Of a stretch of 42,787 nucleotides of DNA, positions 7,157 to 13,884 are shown one piece after another. The DNA is taken from contig CAKQDL010000011.1 of NCBI GenBank assembly GCA_934229395.1, forward strand, positions 1-42,787, written 5' to 3'. Every line of letters starts with the position of its first letter. Position 1 is the first letter of the stretch. The notes beneath the pieces are model-generated. The model searched no databases, was not told the origin of the DNA, and saw only the letters and a program-made list of their open reading frames with translations. The DNA comes from an uncultured Peptococcaceae bacterium (GTDB lineage: Bacteria > Bacillota > Peptococcia > Peptococcales > Peptococcaceae). Position numbers and translations under genes: made by a program.

Positions 7157-8905
7157 ATGAAAATAAAAAAAGGTCTTTCTGTACTTTTGAGCCTGGCCCT
7201 TTTGGGGACGGCTGTGCCTATGCTTCCCCACGAGGCAGAGGCTGCTACGGTGGCCAGCATTGACGACATTGAGCCTGGCGATAGCAAGGCGTTTATCCAG
7301 TTTTCTGGCGCCAAGGCAACGGATACATTTACCATCAAAATTACCAATGGTGGCACCGTAGTCTACAATTATACCGATACCTTTAAGGACGTGACCATGT
7401 CGGCCGATGGCCATGGCACCTTGGAGCTTGCCATGGGCAACAACAACCGCGTGGCCCAAGAGGGCGATATTGTAGAAGTGTCTATGACGGACAATGGCGT
7501 GGAAAAAACCACCACCAAAACCGTTGGCGAGGCCAAGACCCCTCATGCGCCTACAAGCTACAAGGTCACCTCAGGCAACATCACTGCAGGCGCTAATGCA
7601 AGCGTGACCTTTGAATTTGACGCGGCCTATGTGCCACACGAAAAGGATCAGCTCCTTGTGCGCCGTTTTGACGCGAGCAACGCCGAGCTCGGCAGCGCCT
7701 ACTATGTGGATTTGCCAAATTCAAACAATGGCCCTGTGTCCATTAAGCTCAGCGACAGCGTTGGCACCAGCTATTACACCTTCCAATTTGTGCCTGGCGA
7801 TGGTACCTCCACCACCCTAGGGACCCTCACGGTCAATGTGGTAACAGGCAGCGACACCCCAAGCAAGGGCGATGGTGGGCTTACCCCAGAACAAGAGGAG
7901 CAAATCAACAACGCCACCAAGCTGGTGTTTAGCTATACCTCCGACAAGGTGTCCTTGGGCGAATCTGTTACCCCAAGCATTCAGCTTACCGATAAATCTG
8001 GCAACAACAAGGACTACACTGGCCCAGTGACCTTCAGCTATTCTGGCGATGCCATTGTGGCTGGCTCCTTTGACGAAAACGGCCGCTTTACTGTGGGCTC
8101 TAGCCAGGATTATATTGGCACAAAAATTCAAGTGACGGCGATGGTGGGCTCATTTTCTACCACCGTTGAGCTCACTGTGCAAGCAAGCGACAAGAGCCTT
8201 TTGATTACCCCACCAACAGCCGGCAAGGGCAAGTCCCGCTCGGTCAACTTCCAATTGGCCGATGGCACCGGCAACCGTTTGCGCCTTTTGTGGCAACCTA
8301 CTGTGGCCCAAGTGGTGATGAAGGGCGCTGATGGCGCGGCCAAGTTTGCAGGCACTGTGACCGACCTTTCTGCCATTACCAAAAATGGCTCCGGCAAGCT
8401 CCTTATTTCTAGCGATATTGCCACCGATGCCACCGTGACCATCATCTTCCGCGACAGCGAAGGCCATTTCTACGAAACAGCACCAAGCACCTTCACCTTT
8501 ACCGAGGAGGAAGAAGAATCCATCAAGGTGGTGCTCAATATCGACAGCTACAACTACAGCGTCAATGGCGTGGACAAAACCAACGATACCAAGCCAGTGA
8601 TTAGTGATAGCCGCACCTTTATCCCATTCCGCCTCATGGCCGAAGTCTTGGGCGGCGATGTGAAATACAACAATGATGAGCAATCCATCACCACCGTGTA
8701 CAACGGCACCACCATCGTCATGAAGGTGGGCAGCAAAAACTACACCATCAACGGTGTTAACTACACCATGGACGTAGCGCCATACATTAACTCAGACAAC
8801 CGCACCATGGTACCGCTGCGCGTTCTCGCAGAAAGCTTTGGCTGCACCGTTACCCCTCAGTACTCCTCAGCCGGCACCACCACAAGCGTTGTATTTGAAA
8901 AATAA
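7157..8905 (+). CDS. Exported protein with copper-amine-oxidase N-terminal-like domain
   Basis: A 582-residue secreted protein. Residues 1-30 are a signal peptide (KIKKG, a Leu-rich core, then AEAAT). The middle is a string of beta-rich, Ig-like segments low in Cys; one near residues 265-345 resembles bacterial Ig-like repeats. The last 110 residues hold paired copper-amine-oxidase-N-type repeats: YSVNGVDKTND...RTFIPFRLMAEVLGG and YTINGVNYTMD...RTMVPLRVLAESFGC. In Bacillota this domain is a cell-surface or stalk module and not an oxidase. It probably sits in the wall or is released. No SLH or sortase signal is seen. The ribosome site is weak (GGGATGTGACGAG). Confidence 0.85.
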   Translation: MKIKKGLSVLLSLALLGTAVPMLPHEAEAATVASIDDIEPGDSKAFIQFSGAKATDTFTIKITNGGTVVYNYTDTFKDVTMSADGHGTLELAMGNNNRVAQEGDIVEVSMTDNGVEKTTTKTVGEAKTPHAPTSYKVTSGNITAGANASVTFEFDAAYVPHEKDQLLVRRFDASNAELGSAYYVDLPNSNNGPVSIKLSDSVGTSYYTFQFVPGDGTSTTLGTLTVNVVTGSDTPSKGDGGLTPEQEEQINNATKLVFSYTSDKVSLGESVTPSIQLTDKSGNNKDYTGPVTFSYSGDAIVAGSFDENGRFTVGSSQDYIGTKIQVTAMVGSFSTTVELTVQASDKSLLITPPTAGKGKSRSVNFQLADGTGNRLRLLWQPTVAQVVMKGADGAAKFAGTVTDLSAITKNGSGKLLISSDIATDATVTIIFRDSEGHFYETAPSTFTFTEEEEESIKVVLNIDSYNYSVNGVDKTNDTKPVISDSRTFIPFRLMAEVLGGDVKYNNDEQSITTVYNGTTIVMKVGSKNYTINGVNYTMDVAPYINSDNRTMVPLRVLAESFGCTVTPQYSSAGTTTSVVFEK

Positions 8906-8915
8906 GGCAAAGAGT

Positions 8916-8942
8916 GCGCCTTTCTCGCATGGAGAGGGCGCT
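8916..8942. repeat. Left copy of hairpin duplication flanking element E2
   Basis: GCGCC-TTTCTC-GCATG-GAGAGG-GCGC forms a hairpin that starts 11 nt after the surface-protein gene. Nearly the same 26-27 nt recur at 9258-9284 (one substitution, one added G) on the other side of the repeat element. Confidence 0.75.
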
Positions 8943-9258
8943 CAGACTGTCGATAAAGGTATATTTTCACCATAGGCGTGTATGCATTTGTGAAGCCTTC
9001 CCCCTTGAGGGGGAAGGTGGGTTTTCTGGAGCAGGGCGGAAGAGAACTCGGATGAGGGTGTATTTTCACCGCACTTTACTGGTAAATCGATCATTCGCGC
9101 TCCGCTCATACCCCCTCATCCGTCGGCTACGCCGCCACCTTCCCCCCAGGTGGGGAAGGCTCATGTTATTCACCAAATCTTTCTATTCACATACACGTTT
9201 TAGGTTTTTCTACAGGCTGACGTTTTTTCTAAAAAACGAGCTTTTTCTACACGCTGAG
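8941..9258 (+). repeat. Palindromic dispersed element, complete copy E2
   Basis: A 318-bp element with ends CTCAGACTGTCGATAAAGG (left) and CTTTTTCTACACGCTGAG (right), which are imperfect inverted repeats. Inside are hairpin modules: CCTTCCCCCTTGAGGGGGAAGG (9000s), a GATGAGGG...CCCTCATCC pair and CGTCGGCTACGCCG. It is homologous over its length to the reverse complement of 21970-22249. It carries no transposase and is not coding. It accounts for the gap between the two genes. Confidence 0.75.
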
Positions 9259-9284
9259 CGCCTTTCTCGCAAGGAGAGGGGCGC
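9258..9284. repeat. Right copy of hairpin duplication flanking element E2
   Basis: GCGCC-TTTCTC-GCAAG-GAGAGGG-GCGC repeats the hairpin at 8916-8942 and is followed by TTCTTTG. Together the two copies look like a duplicated target or a duplicated terminator. Confidence 0.7.
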
Positions 9285-9370
9285 TTCTTTGTTCACGCCG
9301 TTTTCTTGCAATGCGTGGGCGTGTGGGATAAAATAAAGGGTGTATCATCACTACAAAAGGGAGGCAAGCG

Positions 9371-9883
9371 ATGTTTAATCTGCAAACATTTTTTATTTTT
9401 GTTTTGTATGCCGCCATCTTATACTTTGGAAGAAAAATAGAGCTCAATTTGGTTGCGCGCGTGAACCCTCGCCCAGGGCTGCTTTTGCCCTTGGTGGCGT
9501 GGCTCGTGGCCGGCTTTTTGAGCGTCAAAAACTTTATTATAGCCTTTGAAGTCACCTTTAGCCTCATGGCCTTTTTGGCCTCCTTGGCCCTCTTTGTATT
9601 TTACGCCGTGCCGGCCATGTATTTCAGCATTCTCTATGCCAACGGCCGCAAGGAAGTGCGCGAGCGTCAGCTGGCCCGCTCCAAGCGCGTGCGCCAGGCC
9701 CGCACCCAGCAGCGTGTGCACACCAATCTCCAAAGCCGCTACGATGGCCAAGTCGTAAAGCAGGAGCCCATTGTCTACACGCCCCAAAAGGGCAGCAGGC
9801 CACGTCCAAAGGTCAATCCACAGGCAGCAAGAAGCCGTGTGAGCGCGCCACAAAAAACCAACCGCAAGCGCCCACAAAAATGA
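9371..9883 (+). CDS. Small membrane protein with basic tail
   Basis: A 170-residue protein of unknown function. About residues 3-22, 35-55 and 58-82 are hydrophobic and likely span the membrane (LQTFFIFVLYAAILYF, LLLPLVAWLVAGFLS, FSLMAFLASLALFVF). From about residue 90 the chain is strongly basic and low in hydrophobics (repeated Arg, Lys, Gln and Pro), ending KTNRKRPQK. Such a tail may bind nucleic acid or acidic polymers at the membrane face; that is inference. AAAGGGAGG lies 7 nt before the ATG. It appears to be transcribed alone. Confidence 0.72.
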   Translation: MFNLQTFFIFVLYAAILYFGRKIELNLVARVNPRPGLLLPLVAWLVAGFLSVKNFIIAFEVTFSLMAFLASLALFVFYAVPAMYFSILYANGRKEVRERQLARSKRVRQARTQQRVHTNLQSRYDGQVVKQEPIVYTPQKGSRPRPKVNPQAARSRVSAPQKTNRKRPQK

Positions 9884-9974
9884 GGTAAAGCTATGGAAAA
9901 GGGCCCAAAGATATTGAAATGTTTTCGTTATCCGGTTATACTATAAACCTAGTAGTATATGAAATCAAAGAACC

Positions 9975-9996
9975 CTGCGCGAACAACGGCGCGCAG
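9975..9996 (+). terminator. Hairpin downstream of the small membrane-protein gene
   Basis: CTGCGCG (9975-9981) pairs with CGCGCAG (9990-9996). There is no T-tract. The rest of the gap 9884-10013 shows no gene. Confidence 0.4.
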
Positions 9997-10013
9997 ACAC
10001 TACCCCCTCAGTT

Positions 10014-10110
10014 CCTGCACCTCACGGTGCAGGTTTTTTTGTGCGCCAAAATCTACGGTGCGTGGATTGTCAGCGTAGATTTTTCATTGTGCACTCATAG
10101 AGTGATCACA
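10014..10110 (+). repeat. Left direct repeat of the AT-rich insert (copy A)
   Basis: A 97-bp segment that begins with the hairpin CCTGCACCTCACGGTGCAGG and seven T, continues through GTGCGCCAAAATCTACGG and ends AGTGATCACA. It recurs at 12819-12916 with about three differences outside the hairpin loop. In this copy the loop is TCAC; in the other it is GTGA. The hairpin plus T-tract would terminate plus-strand transcription. Confidence 0.9.
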
Positions 10111-10171
10111 TTTTCATGGAAAAGGCTTAACGTGGCAAAGTAAAAAGGCAAAGAAATTCCAGCAATTTCAG

Positions 10172-10209
10172 TTGTAATAATTGATATTACAATAAACAAG
10201 TCCTATAAT
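10172..10209 (+). promoter_or_regulatory. Promoter and operator of the Rrf2-family gene
   Basis: TTGATA (10181-10186), 17-nt spacer, TATAAT (10204-10209). The perfect dyad TTGTAAT-N7-ATTACAA (10172-10192) covers the -35 box. The same dyad with the same spacing recurs at 10754-10774. Confidence 0.8.
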
Positions 10210-10244
10210 TAGCACATAAGAAATTTAGAAAGAGAGGACTAACT

Positions 10245-10688
10245 ATGCAGATTTCAAGTCGATTTACGATTGCTGTTCATATATTTGTCTGTATTGATAC
10301 CTTTAAAGACGATTGTAAGATTACAAGTGATTTTTTAGCTTCTAGTGTTAATGTCAATCCTGTAATTATAAGAAAGATATTATCCCAGTTAAAAAATGCA
10401 GGACTTGTGGAAGTACAACGTGGAAGTGGTGGCACGTCTATCTCAAAGCCATTAGAAGAAATTAATCTTCTTGATATTTATTTTGCAGTAGAATGTATCG
10501 ACAATGGCGAACTTTTTCACTTCCATGAAAACCCTAACCATAAATGCCCTGTGGGAAGAAATATTCATAATGTATTGGACAGCAAACTAGAGCAAGTGCA
10601 GAAAGCACTTGAAAATGAACTACAGAAAATCACATTGGCTGATATTATCAAAGATACACAATATTATATTGAGAAAGAGAATGAATAG
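10245..10688 (+). CDS. Rrf2-family transcriptional regulator
   Basis: A 147-residue Rrf2-type protein. Residues 1-65 form the winged helix (SSRFTIAVHIFVC, then TSDFLASSVNVNPVIIRKILSQLKNAGLVEVQRGSGG), followed by the long dimer helix near the C-terminus. Cysteines at about 16 and 24 and in HKCPVG (about 99-105) do not make the three-Cys cluster pattern of IscR/NsrR; it is closer to the YwnA/redox-sensing branch. Its own promoter and that of the next gene share a dyad over the -35 box, so it very likely represses both. AT-rich codon use (AAA, GAA, ATT) sets it apart from the genes outside the insert. Confidence 0.9.
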   Translation: MQISSRFTIAVHIFVCIDTFKDDCKITSDFLASSVNVNPVIIRKILSQLKNAGLVEVQRGSGGTSISKPLEEINLLDIYFAVECIDNGELFHFHENPNHKCPVGRNIHNVLDSKLEQVQKALENELQKITLADIIKDTQYYIEKENE

Positions 10689-10752
10689 AACGATAGAAAC
10701 ACGCTGTTTTAAATGGCGTGTTTTCTTTTTGAAAAAAATTAAATTATTCTTT

Positions 10753-10791
10753 GTTGTAACTATTGACATTACAACGAAGAAGCCGTATACT
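10753..10791 (+). promoter_or_regulatory. Promoter and operator of the NAD(P)H-binding gene
   Basis: TTGACA (10764-10769), 16-nt spacer, TATACT (10786-10791). GTTGTAA (10753-10759) and TTACAAC (10769-10775) form a dyad with TTGTAA-N9-TTACAA geometry, identical to the site before the Rrf2 gene. Confidence 0.8.
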
Positions 10792-10848
10792 CTGGTTGTA
10801 ATAAAGATGGTTACATCAAAAAAACAAATTAACAGGAGGAAATTTAAA

Positions 10849-11478
10849 ATGAAAATTGCAGTAGTATGCGCAAACGGAAAAGCAGGAAAATTGATTGTAA
10901 AAGAAGCCGTGGAAAGAGGGCTTGATGTTACCGCTATCGCCAAAGGGAAAAACGAAAGCAACGCGCCTCATTATATCGAGAAAGACTTATTCGATTTGGC
11001 AAAAGAAGATTTGCAGGACTTTGATGTTGTGATTGACGCTTTTGGAGCATGGACAGAAGAAATACTTCCACTTCACAGCACATCATTAAACGCCTTATGT
11101 AATTTAGTAAGCAATACAGCAAAACGTCTTTTGATCGTAGGTGGTGCTGGAAGTTTATATGTAAACAAAGAACACACTCTTTGTGTTTCAGACGGTGCTG
11201 ATTTCCCAGAAGTATTTAAACCTCTTGCTTCAGCAATGGCAAAAGCATTGAAAGAACTTCGCAATAGAAATGATGTCAAGTGGACATATATCAGCCCGGC
11301 AGGCGACTTCCGGGCTGACGGTCAAAGAACAGGACAATATATTCTGGGCGGTGAAGAACTGACACTAAATTCTAAAGGCGAAAGTGTAATCAGCTATGCC
11401 GATTATGCGATTGCTATGATTGATGAAGCAACAAAAGGAAATCATATTCAGCAGAGAATCAGTGTCGTTTCTGAATAA
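10849..11478 (+). CDS. NAD(P)H-binding (atypical SDR) protein
   Basis: A 209-residue Rossmann-fold protein of the NAD(P)H-binding/YwnB-like family. The N-terminus KIAVVCANGKAGKLIVKEA gives the beta-alpha-beta with the G-x-x-G-x-x-G-like dinucleotide loop, here CANGKAG. LLIVGGAGSLYV (about residues 98-109) and WTYISPAGDF (about 146-155) are typical of the family. It probably reduces a quinone, flavin or small electrophile in the cytoplasm. AGGAGG lies 9 nt before the ATG. It follows the Rrf2 gene, has its own promoter with the same operator, and is likely the main target of that regulator. Confidence 0.88.
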   Translation: MKIAVVCANGKAGKLIVKEAVERGLDVTAIAKGKNESNAPHYIEKDLFDLAKEDLQDFDVVIDAFGAWTEEILPLHSTSLNALCNLVSNTAKRLLIVGGAGSLYVNKEHTLCVSDGADFPEVFKPLASAMAKALKELRNRNDVKWTYISPAGDFRADGQRTGQYILGGEELTLNSKGESVISYADYAIAMIDEATKGNHIQQRISVVSE

Positions 11479-11503
11479 GCAAAAAGACGAGGAGATATAA
11501 AAA

Positions 11504-11905
11504 ATGAATGATGTAGTAAAATTCTTACAAGAAAATCCTGTACAGTATTTGGCAACAATCGGGCGTGACGGGAAAGCAAAGTGCAGACCATTTATGTTCT
11601 GTTTCGAAAAAGACGGGAAATTATGGTTTTGCACAAACCATACAAAAGATGTCTATAAGGATATGCAGGAAAATCCAAATGTAGAGGTATCTGTTTCCAG
11701 TCCTAGTTACGCATGGATTCGCTTAAACGGAAAAGCTGTTTTTGAAAATGATATGGAAGTAAAAGAACTTTGCATGAACAATCCTATCGTGAAAGGACAG
11801 TATAATACAGCAGATAATCCTATCTTTGAAGTATTCTATCTTGAAAATGCACAAGCTGTGATTGCTGATTTTTCTGGCAATCCGCCAAAAGAATACACTT
11901 TATAA
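11504..11905 (+). CDS. Pyridoxamine 5'-phosphate oxidase-family (flavin split-barrel) protein
   Basis: A 133-residue split-barrel protein. NPVQYLATIGRDGKAKCRPF near the N-terminus is the hallmark strand pair of the PNPOx-like family, followed by GKLWFCTNHTKDVYKDM and an AWIRLNGKAVFEND strand. Such small members bind FMN or F420-like cofactors, often as dimers, and act as reductases or flavin carriers; true PNPOx activity is unlikely at this length. It begins 25 nt after the NAD(P)H-binding gene behind GACGAGGAG and is probably cotranscribed with it. Confidence 0.87.
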   Translation: MNDVVKFLQENPVQYLATIGRDGKAKCRPFMFCFEKDGKLWFCTNHTKDVYKDMQENPNVEVSVSSPSYAWIRLNGKAVFENDMEVKELCMNNPIVKGQYNTADNPIFEVFYLENAQAVIADFSGNPPKEYTL

Positions 11906-11914
11906 GTTAAAAAC

Positions 11915-11945
11915 AGAAAGCCCGACGTAAAAAGTTGGGCTTTCT
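11915..11945 (+). terminator. Hairpin between the two split-barrel genes
   Basis: AGAAAGCCC (11915-11923) pairs with GGGCTTTCT (11937-11945). The T-tract is short, so it may act as a partial terminator that lowers expression of the following gene. Confidence 0.6.
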
Positions 11946-11963
11946 TACTAGGGAGGTATGGAC

Positions 11964-12638
11964 ATGACAAGTAACGAATGTTTGGCGTATATTGTAAATG
12001 AAATTCATTCTACTGTTTTTGCAACAGTCGATAAATACGGCAATCCCGTAACCTGTGCGATTGATATGATGGACTATGACGAAAACGGATTGTACTTTTT
12101 GACGGCAAAAGGAAAAAGTTTTTATGACCGCTTGAAAAACAATTCTCACATTGCTTTTACGGGAATGAAAGGACAAGATACCCTTTCAAGCATTGCAGTT
12201 TCTGTGCAGGGAAAGGTAAAGGAAATCGGTTCAGACAGATTGGCTACTCTTTTTGAAAAAAATCCGTATATGTCAGCAATCTATCCTACTGTTGGATCAA
12301 GAAATGCCTTAACTGTTTTTCAGATATATGAGGGTACGGGAGAATGGTTTGATTTATCAAAGAAACCGATTGAAAGATTTTCCTTTTCAATTGGAAATTG
12401 TGAACAAAACATACACGGATATTTTGTCAACGAACAATGTATCAACTGTAAACTTTGTTACTCTAAATGTCCTCAAAAGTGCATTGACTATTCAAAAACA
12501 CCTGTTCAAATTATTCAAAAAAATTGTTTGCATTGCGGTAACTGCTATGAAGTATGTCCTGTTCGTGCAATCGAAAAGAGGATGCAAAAGAAAAGCATGC
12601 AATGCGATTCACACCTTACCGAGGCTTGGCCCAAGTAA
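11964..12638 (+). CDS. Flavin split-barrel protein fused to a 2[4Fe-4S] ferredoxin domain
   Basis: A 224-residue two-domain protein. Residues 1-140 are a PNPOx-like split barrel (STVFATVDKYGNPVTCAIDMM, then GLYFLTAKGKSFYDRL). Residues about 145-205 hold two ferredoxin motifs: CINCKLCYSKCPQKC and CLHCGNCYEVCPVRA. Together they suggest a soluble flavin enzyme supplied with electrons by its own clusters. The ATG at 11964 is 6 nt after GGGAGGT; an in-frame ATG at 11958 touches that site. The last ten or so residues (MQCDSHLTEAWPK) do not look like the family and come just before the composition changes, so the native end may have been cut by the insertion. Confidence 0.85.
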   Translation: MTSNECLAYIVNEIHSTVFATVDKYGNPVTCAIDMMDYDENGLYFLTAKGKSFYDRLKNNSHIAFTGMKGQDTLSSIAVSVQGKVKEIGSDRLATLFEKNPYMSAIYPTVGSRNALTVFQIYEGTGEWFDLSKKPIERFSFSIGNCEQNIHGYFVNEQCINCKLCYSKCPQKCIDYSKTPVQIIQKNCLHCGNCYEVCPVRAIEKRMQKKSMQCDSHLTEAWPK

Positions 12639-12818
12639 CCAATTGGGTGAAGCTTAAATTTGCTGCAATGAACATGAAAAAAATGGCCTTATGGCTATGG
12701 AAGGAGCGTGAGTCTCTTTCCATATTTGCACAAAAATTTCTGTGCTACTGTAATTTAATAGAAAAAATGAAGAACCCTGTTTTAATTAACCTCAAAACAG
12801 GGTTCTTCGACAGACTGT
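12639..12818. other. Right edge of the AT-rich insert
   Basis: No gene is seen here. AAGAACCCTGTTTT and AAAACAGGGTTCTT (within 12769-12808) form a perfect 14-bp inverted repeat with a 10-nt loop. It is followed at once by CGACAGACTGT, the terminus of the dispersed element family, which abuts the right direct repeat. Confidence 0.65.
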
Positions 12819-12916
12819 CCTGCACCGTGAGGTGCAGGTTTTTTTTGTGCGCCAAAGTCTACGGTGCGTGGATTGTCAGCGTAGATTTTTCATTGTACAC
12901 TCATAGAGTGATCACA
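12819..12916 (+). repeat. Right direct repeat of the AT-rich insert (copy B)
   Basis: A 98-bp copy of 10014-10110. It opens with CCTGCACCGTGAGGTGCAGG, whose loop GTGA is the reverse complement of the TCAC loop in copy A. It ends AGTGATCACA and runs straight into the leader of the XRE-type gene, so copy B is probably in the original chromosomal position. Confidence 0.9.
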
Positions 12917-12944
12917 AGAGAAACCATCTTTAGGAGAGATAACA

Positions 12945-13538
12945 ATGGATAATGAAAAAGTAGGCGCTCTTATTTTAACCTTGCGCCAAGAAAAAGGCCT
13001 CACCCAAAGCGAGCTGGCCGAAGCCCTGTCAATAAGCAACAAAACCGTGTCCAAATGGGAATGCGGCCGTGGCTGTCCCGATGTGAGCCTATGGGAGCCC
13101 CTCGCAGCGCTCCTAGGCGCCGATGTGCTCAAGCTCCTGCGCGGGTCCATGACGCCAAACCAGCCAGACGTAGGCAAAATCAACCGCACCAAGTTTTACC
13201 GCTGCCCCATTTGTGGCAATATATTAACCTCCACCAGCAAGGCCGACATTGCCTGCTGTGGCCGCACCCTAGCACCCCTCGCCGTACACGAGCCAGACAG
13301 CGCCCACACCCTCATGGTCGATGATTTGGACAACGATTATTTTGTTCACTTTGACCACCCTATGACCAAGGACCACTACATCCTCTTCGTGGCTTACGTA
13401 GGCTTTGATTCCATCTACACCAAACGCCTTTACCCAGAGCAAGACCCAAGCTTCCACCTCCCAGTCATGTCCAAAAAAGGCACCTTCTACTACTACTGCA
13501 GCCAAGACGGCCTCATGAAAGCCAAGTTCCCACAGTGA
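12945..13538 (+). CDS. XRE-type regulator fused to a desulfoferrodoxin/superoxide-reductase-like domain
   Basis: A 197-residue protein. Residues 1-65 are a classic XRE helix-turn-helix (LRQEKGLTQSELAEALSIS, NKTVSKWECGRGCPD). After a linker, CPICGNILTS...CCGRTLAPL (about 86-110) matches the Cys4 desulforedoxin-type centre. HFDHPMTKDHYILFVAYV (about 129-146) matches the HPM-x3-HYI iron-site strand of superoxide reductases, and YYYCSQDGLMK near the end corresponds to the C-x-x-H-G-L-W stretch with the His replaced by Asp. It is therefore likely a redox- or metal-sensing regulator and not an active reductase. AGGAG lies 8-9 nt before the ATG. Its target may be its own gene or a neighbour. Confidence 0.8.
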   Translation: MDNEKVGALILTLRQEKGLTQSELAEALSISNKTVSKWECGRGCPDVSLWEPLAALLGADVLKLLRGSMTPNQPDVGKINRTKFYRCPICGNILTSTSKADIACCGRTLAPLAVHEPDSAHTLMVDDLDNDYFVHFDHPMTKDHYILFVAYVGFDSIYTKRLYPEQDPSFHLPVMSKKGTFYYYCSQDGLMKAKFPQ

Positions 13539-13721
13539 TGCAGTGAGCAGTGGAAGTGGTGACTGAGGGGGCAACGGTGTCTAACAAAAGGTCGGATGAG
13601 GAGTTACGTAACAGTTATGCGTAACGTTACTAAAAGGAGCCACGTGGCGCCATGCAGAGTGTAACGATTTGACACACTGCTTACAAATTACAAGCGCGTG
13701 GTTGTTGCACACTTTCGTGGG
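13539..13721. other. Gap after the XRE gene with palindromes
   Basis: No gene is visible. Two 10-bp palindromes, GTTACGTAAC (13603-13612) and GTAACGTTAC (13621-13630), stand 8 nt apart. The remaining sequence leads into a partial dispersed element. Confidence 0.45.
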
Positions 13722-13841
13722 CCCTCATCCGTCACTGGGCCCAAAAAAGCGTGGCCCAGCGCCACCTTCTCCCTCAAGGGGGAAGGCTTTGCAAATGCAT
13801 ACATGCTTTAAATTTAAATCATACTTTTTCGACAAGCTGAG
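13722..13841 (+). repeat. Palindromic dispersed element, partial copy E3
   Basis: CCCTCATCCG, then a module CACCTTCTCCCTCAAGGG/GGAAGGCTTTGCAAATGCATACA, then CTTTTTCGACAAGCTGAG at the end. The right terminus and the adjoining modules match copies at 8941 and 21970. The left half is divergent or absent. The terminus abuts the terminator hairpin at 13841. Confidence 0.65.
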
Positions 13842-13867
13842 AAAACCCCGTCAAAGACGGGGTTTTC
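13841..13867 (-). terminator. Terminator of the metal-cluster operon
   Basis: GAAAACCCCGTC-AAA-GACGGGGTTTTC is a perfect 12-bp hairpin (13841-13867), 17 nt beyond the stop of the P1B ATPase gene. It can work in both directions. Confidence 0.85.
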
Positions 13868-13884
13868 TGTATTATTCTGCTATT

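Noticed and set aside
8857..9336. Short frames inside element E2 (Pro/Arg-rich)
   Set aside because: They are translations of the palindromic repeat and do not hold between copies in the same frame.
12554..12952. 132-codon frame spanning the right edge of the AT-rich insert
   Set aside because: It reads through the terminator and direct repeat in the wrong frame; no ribosome site.
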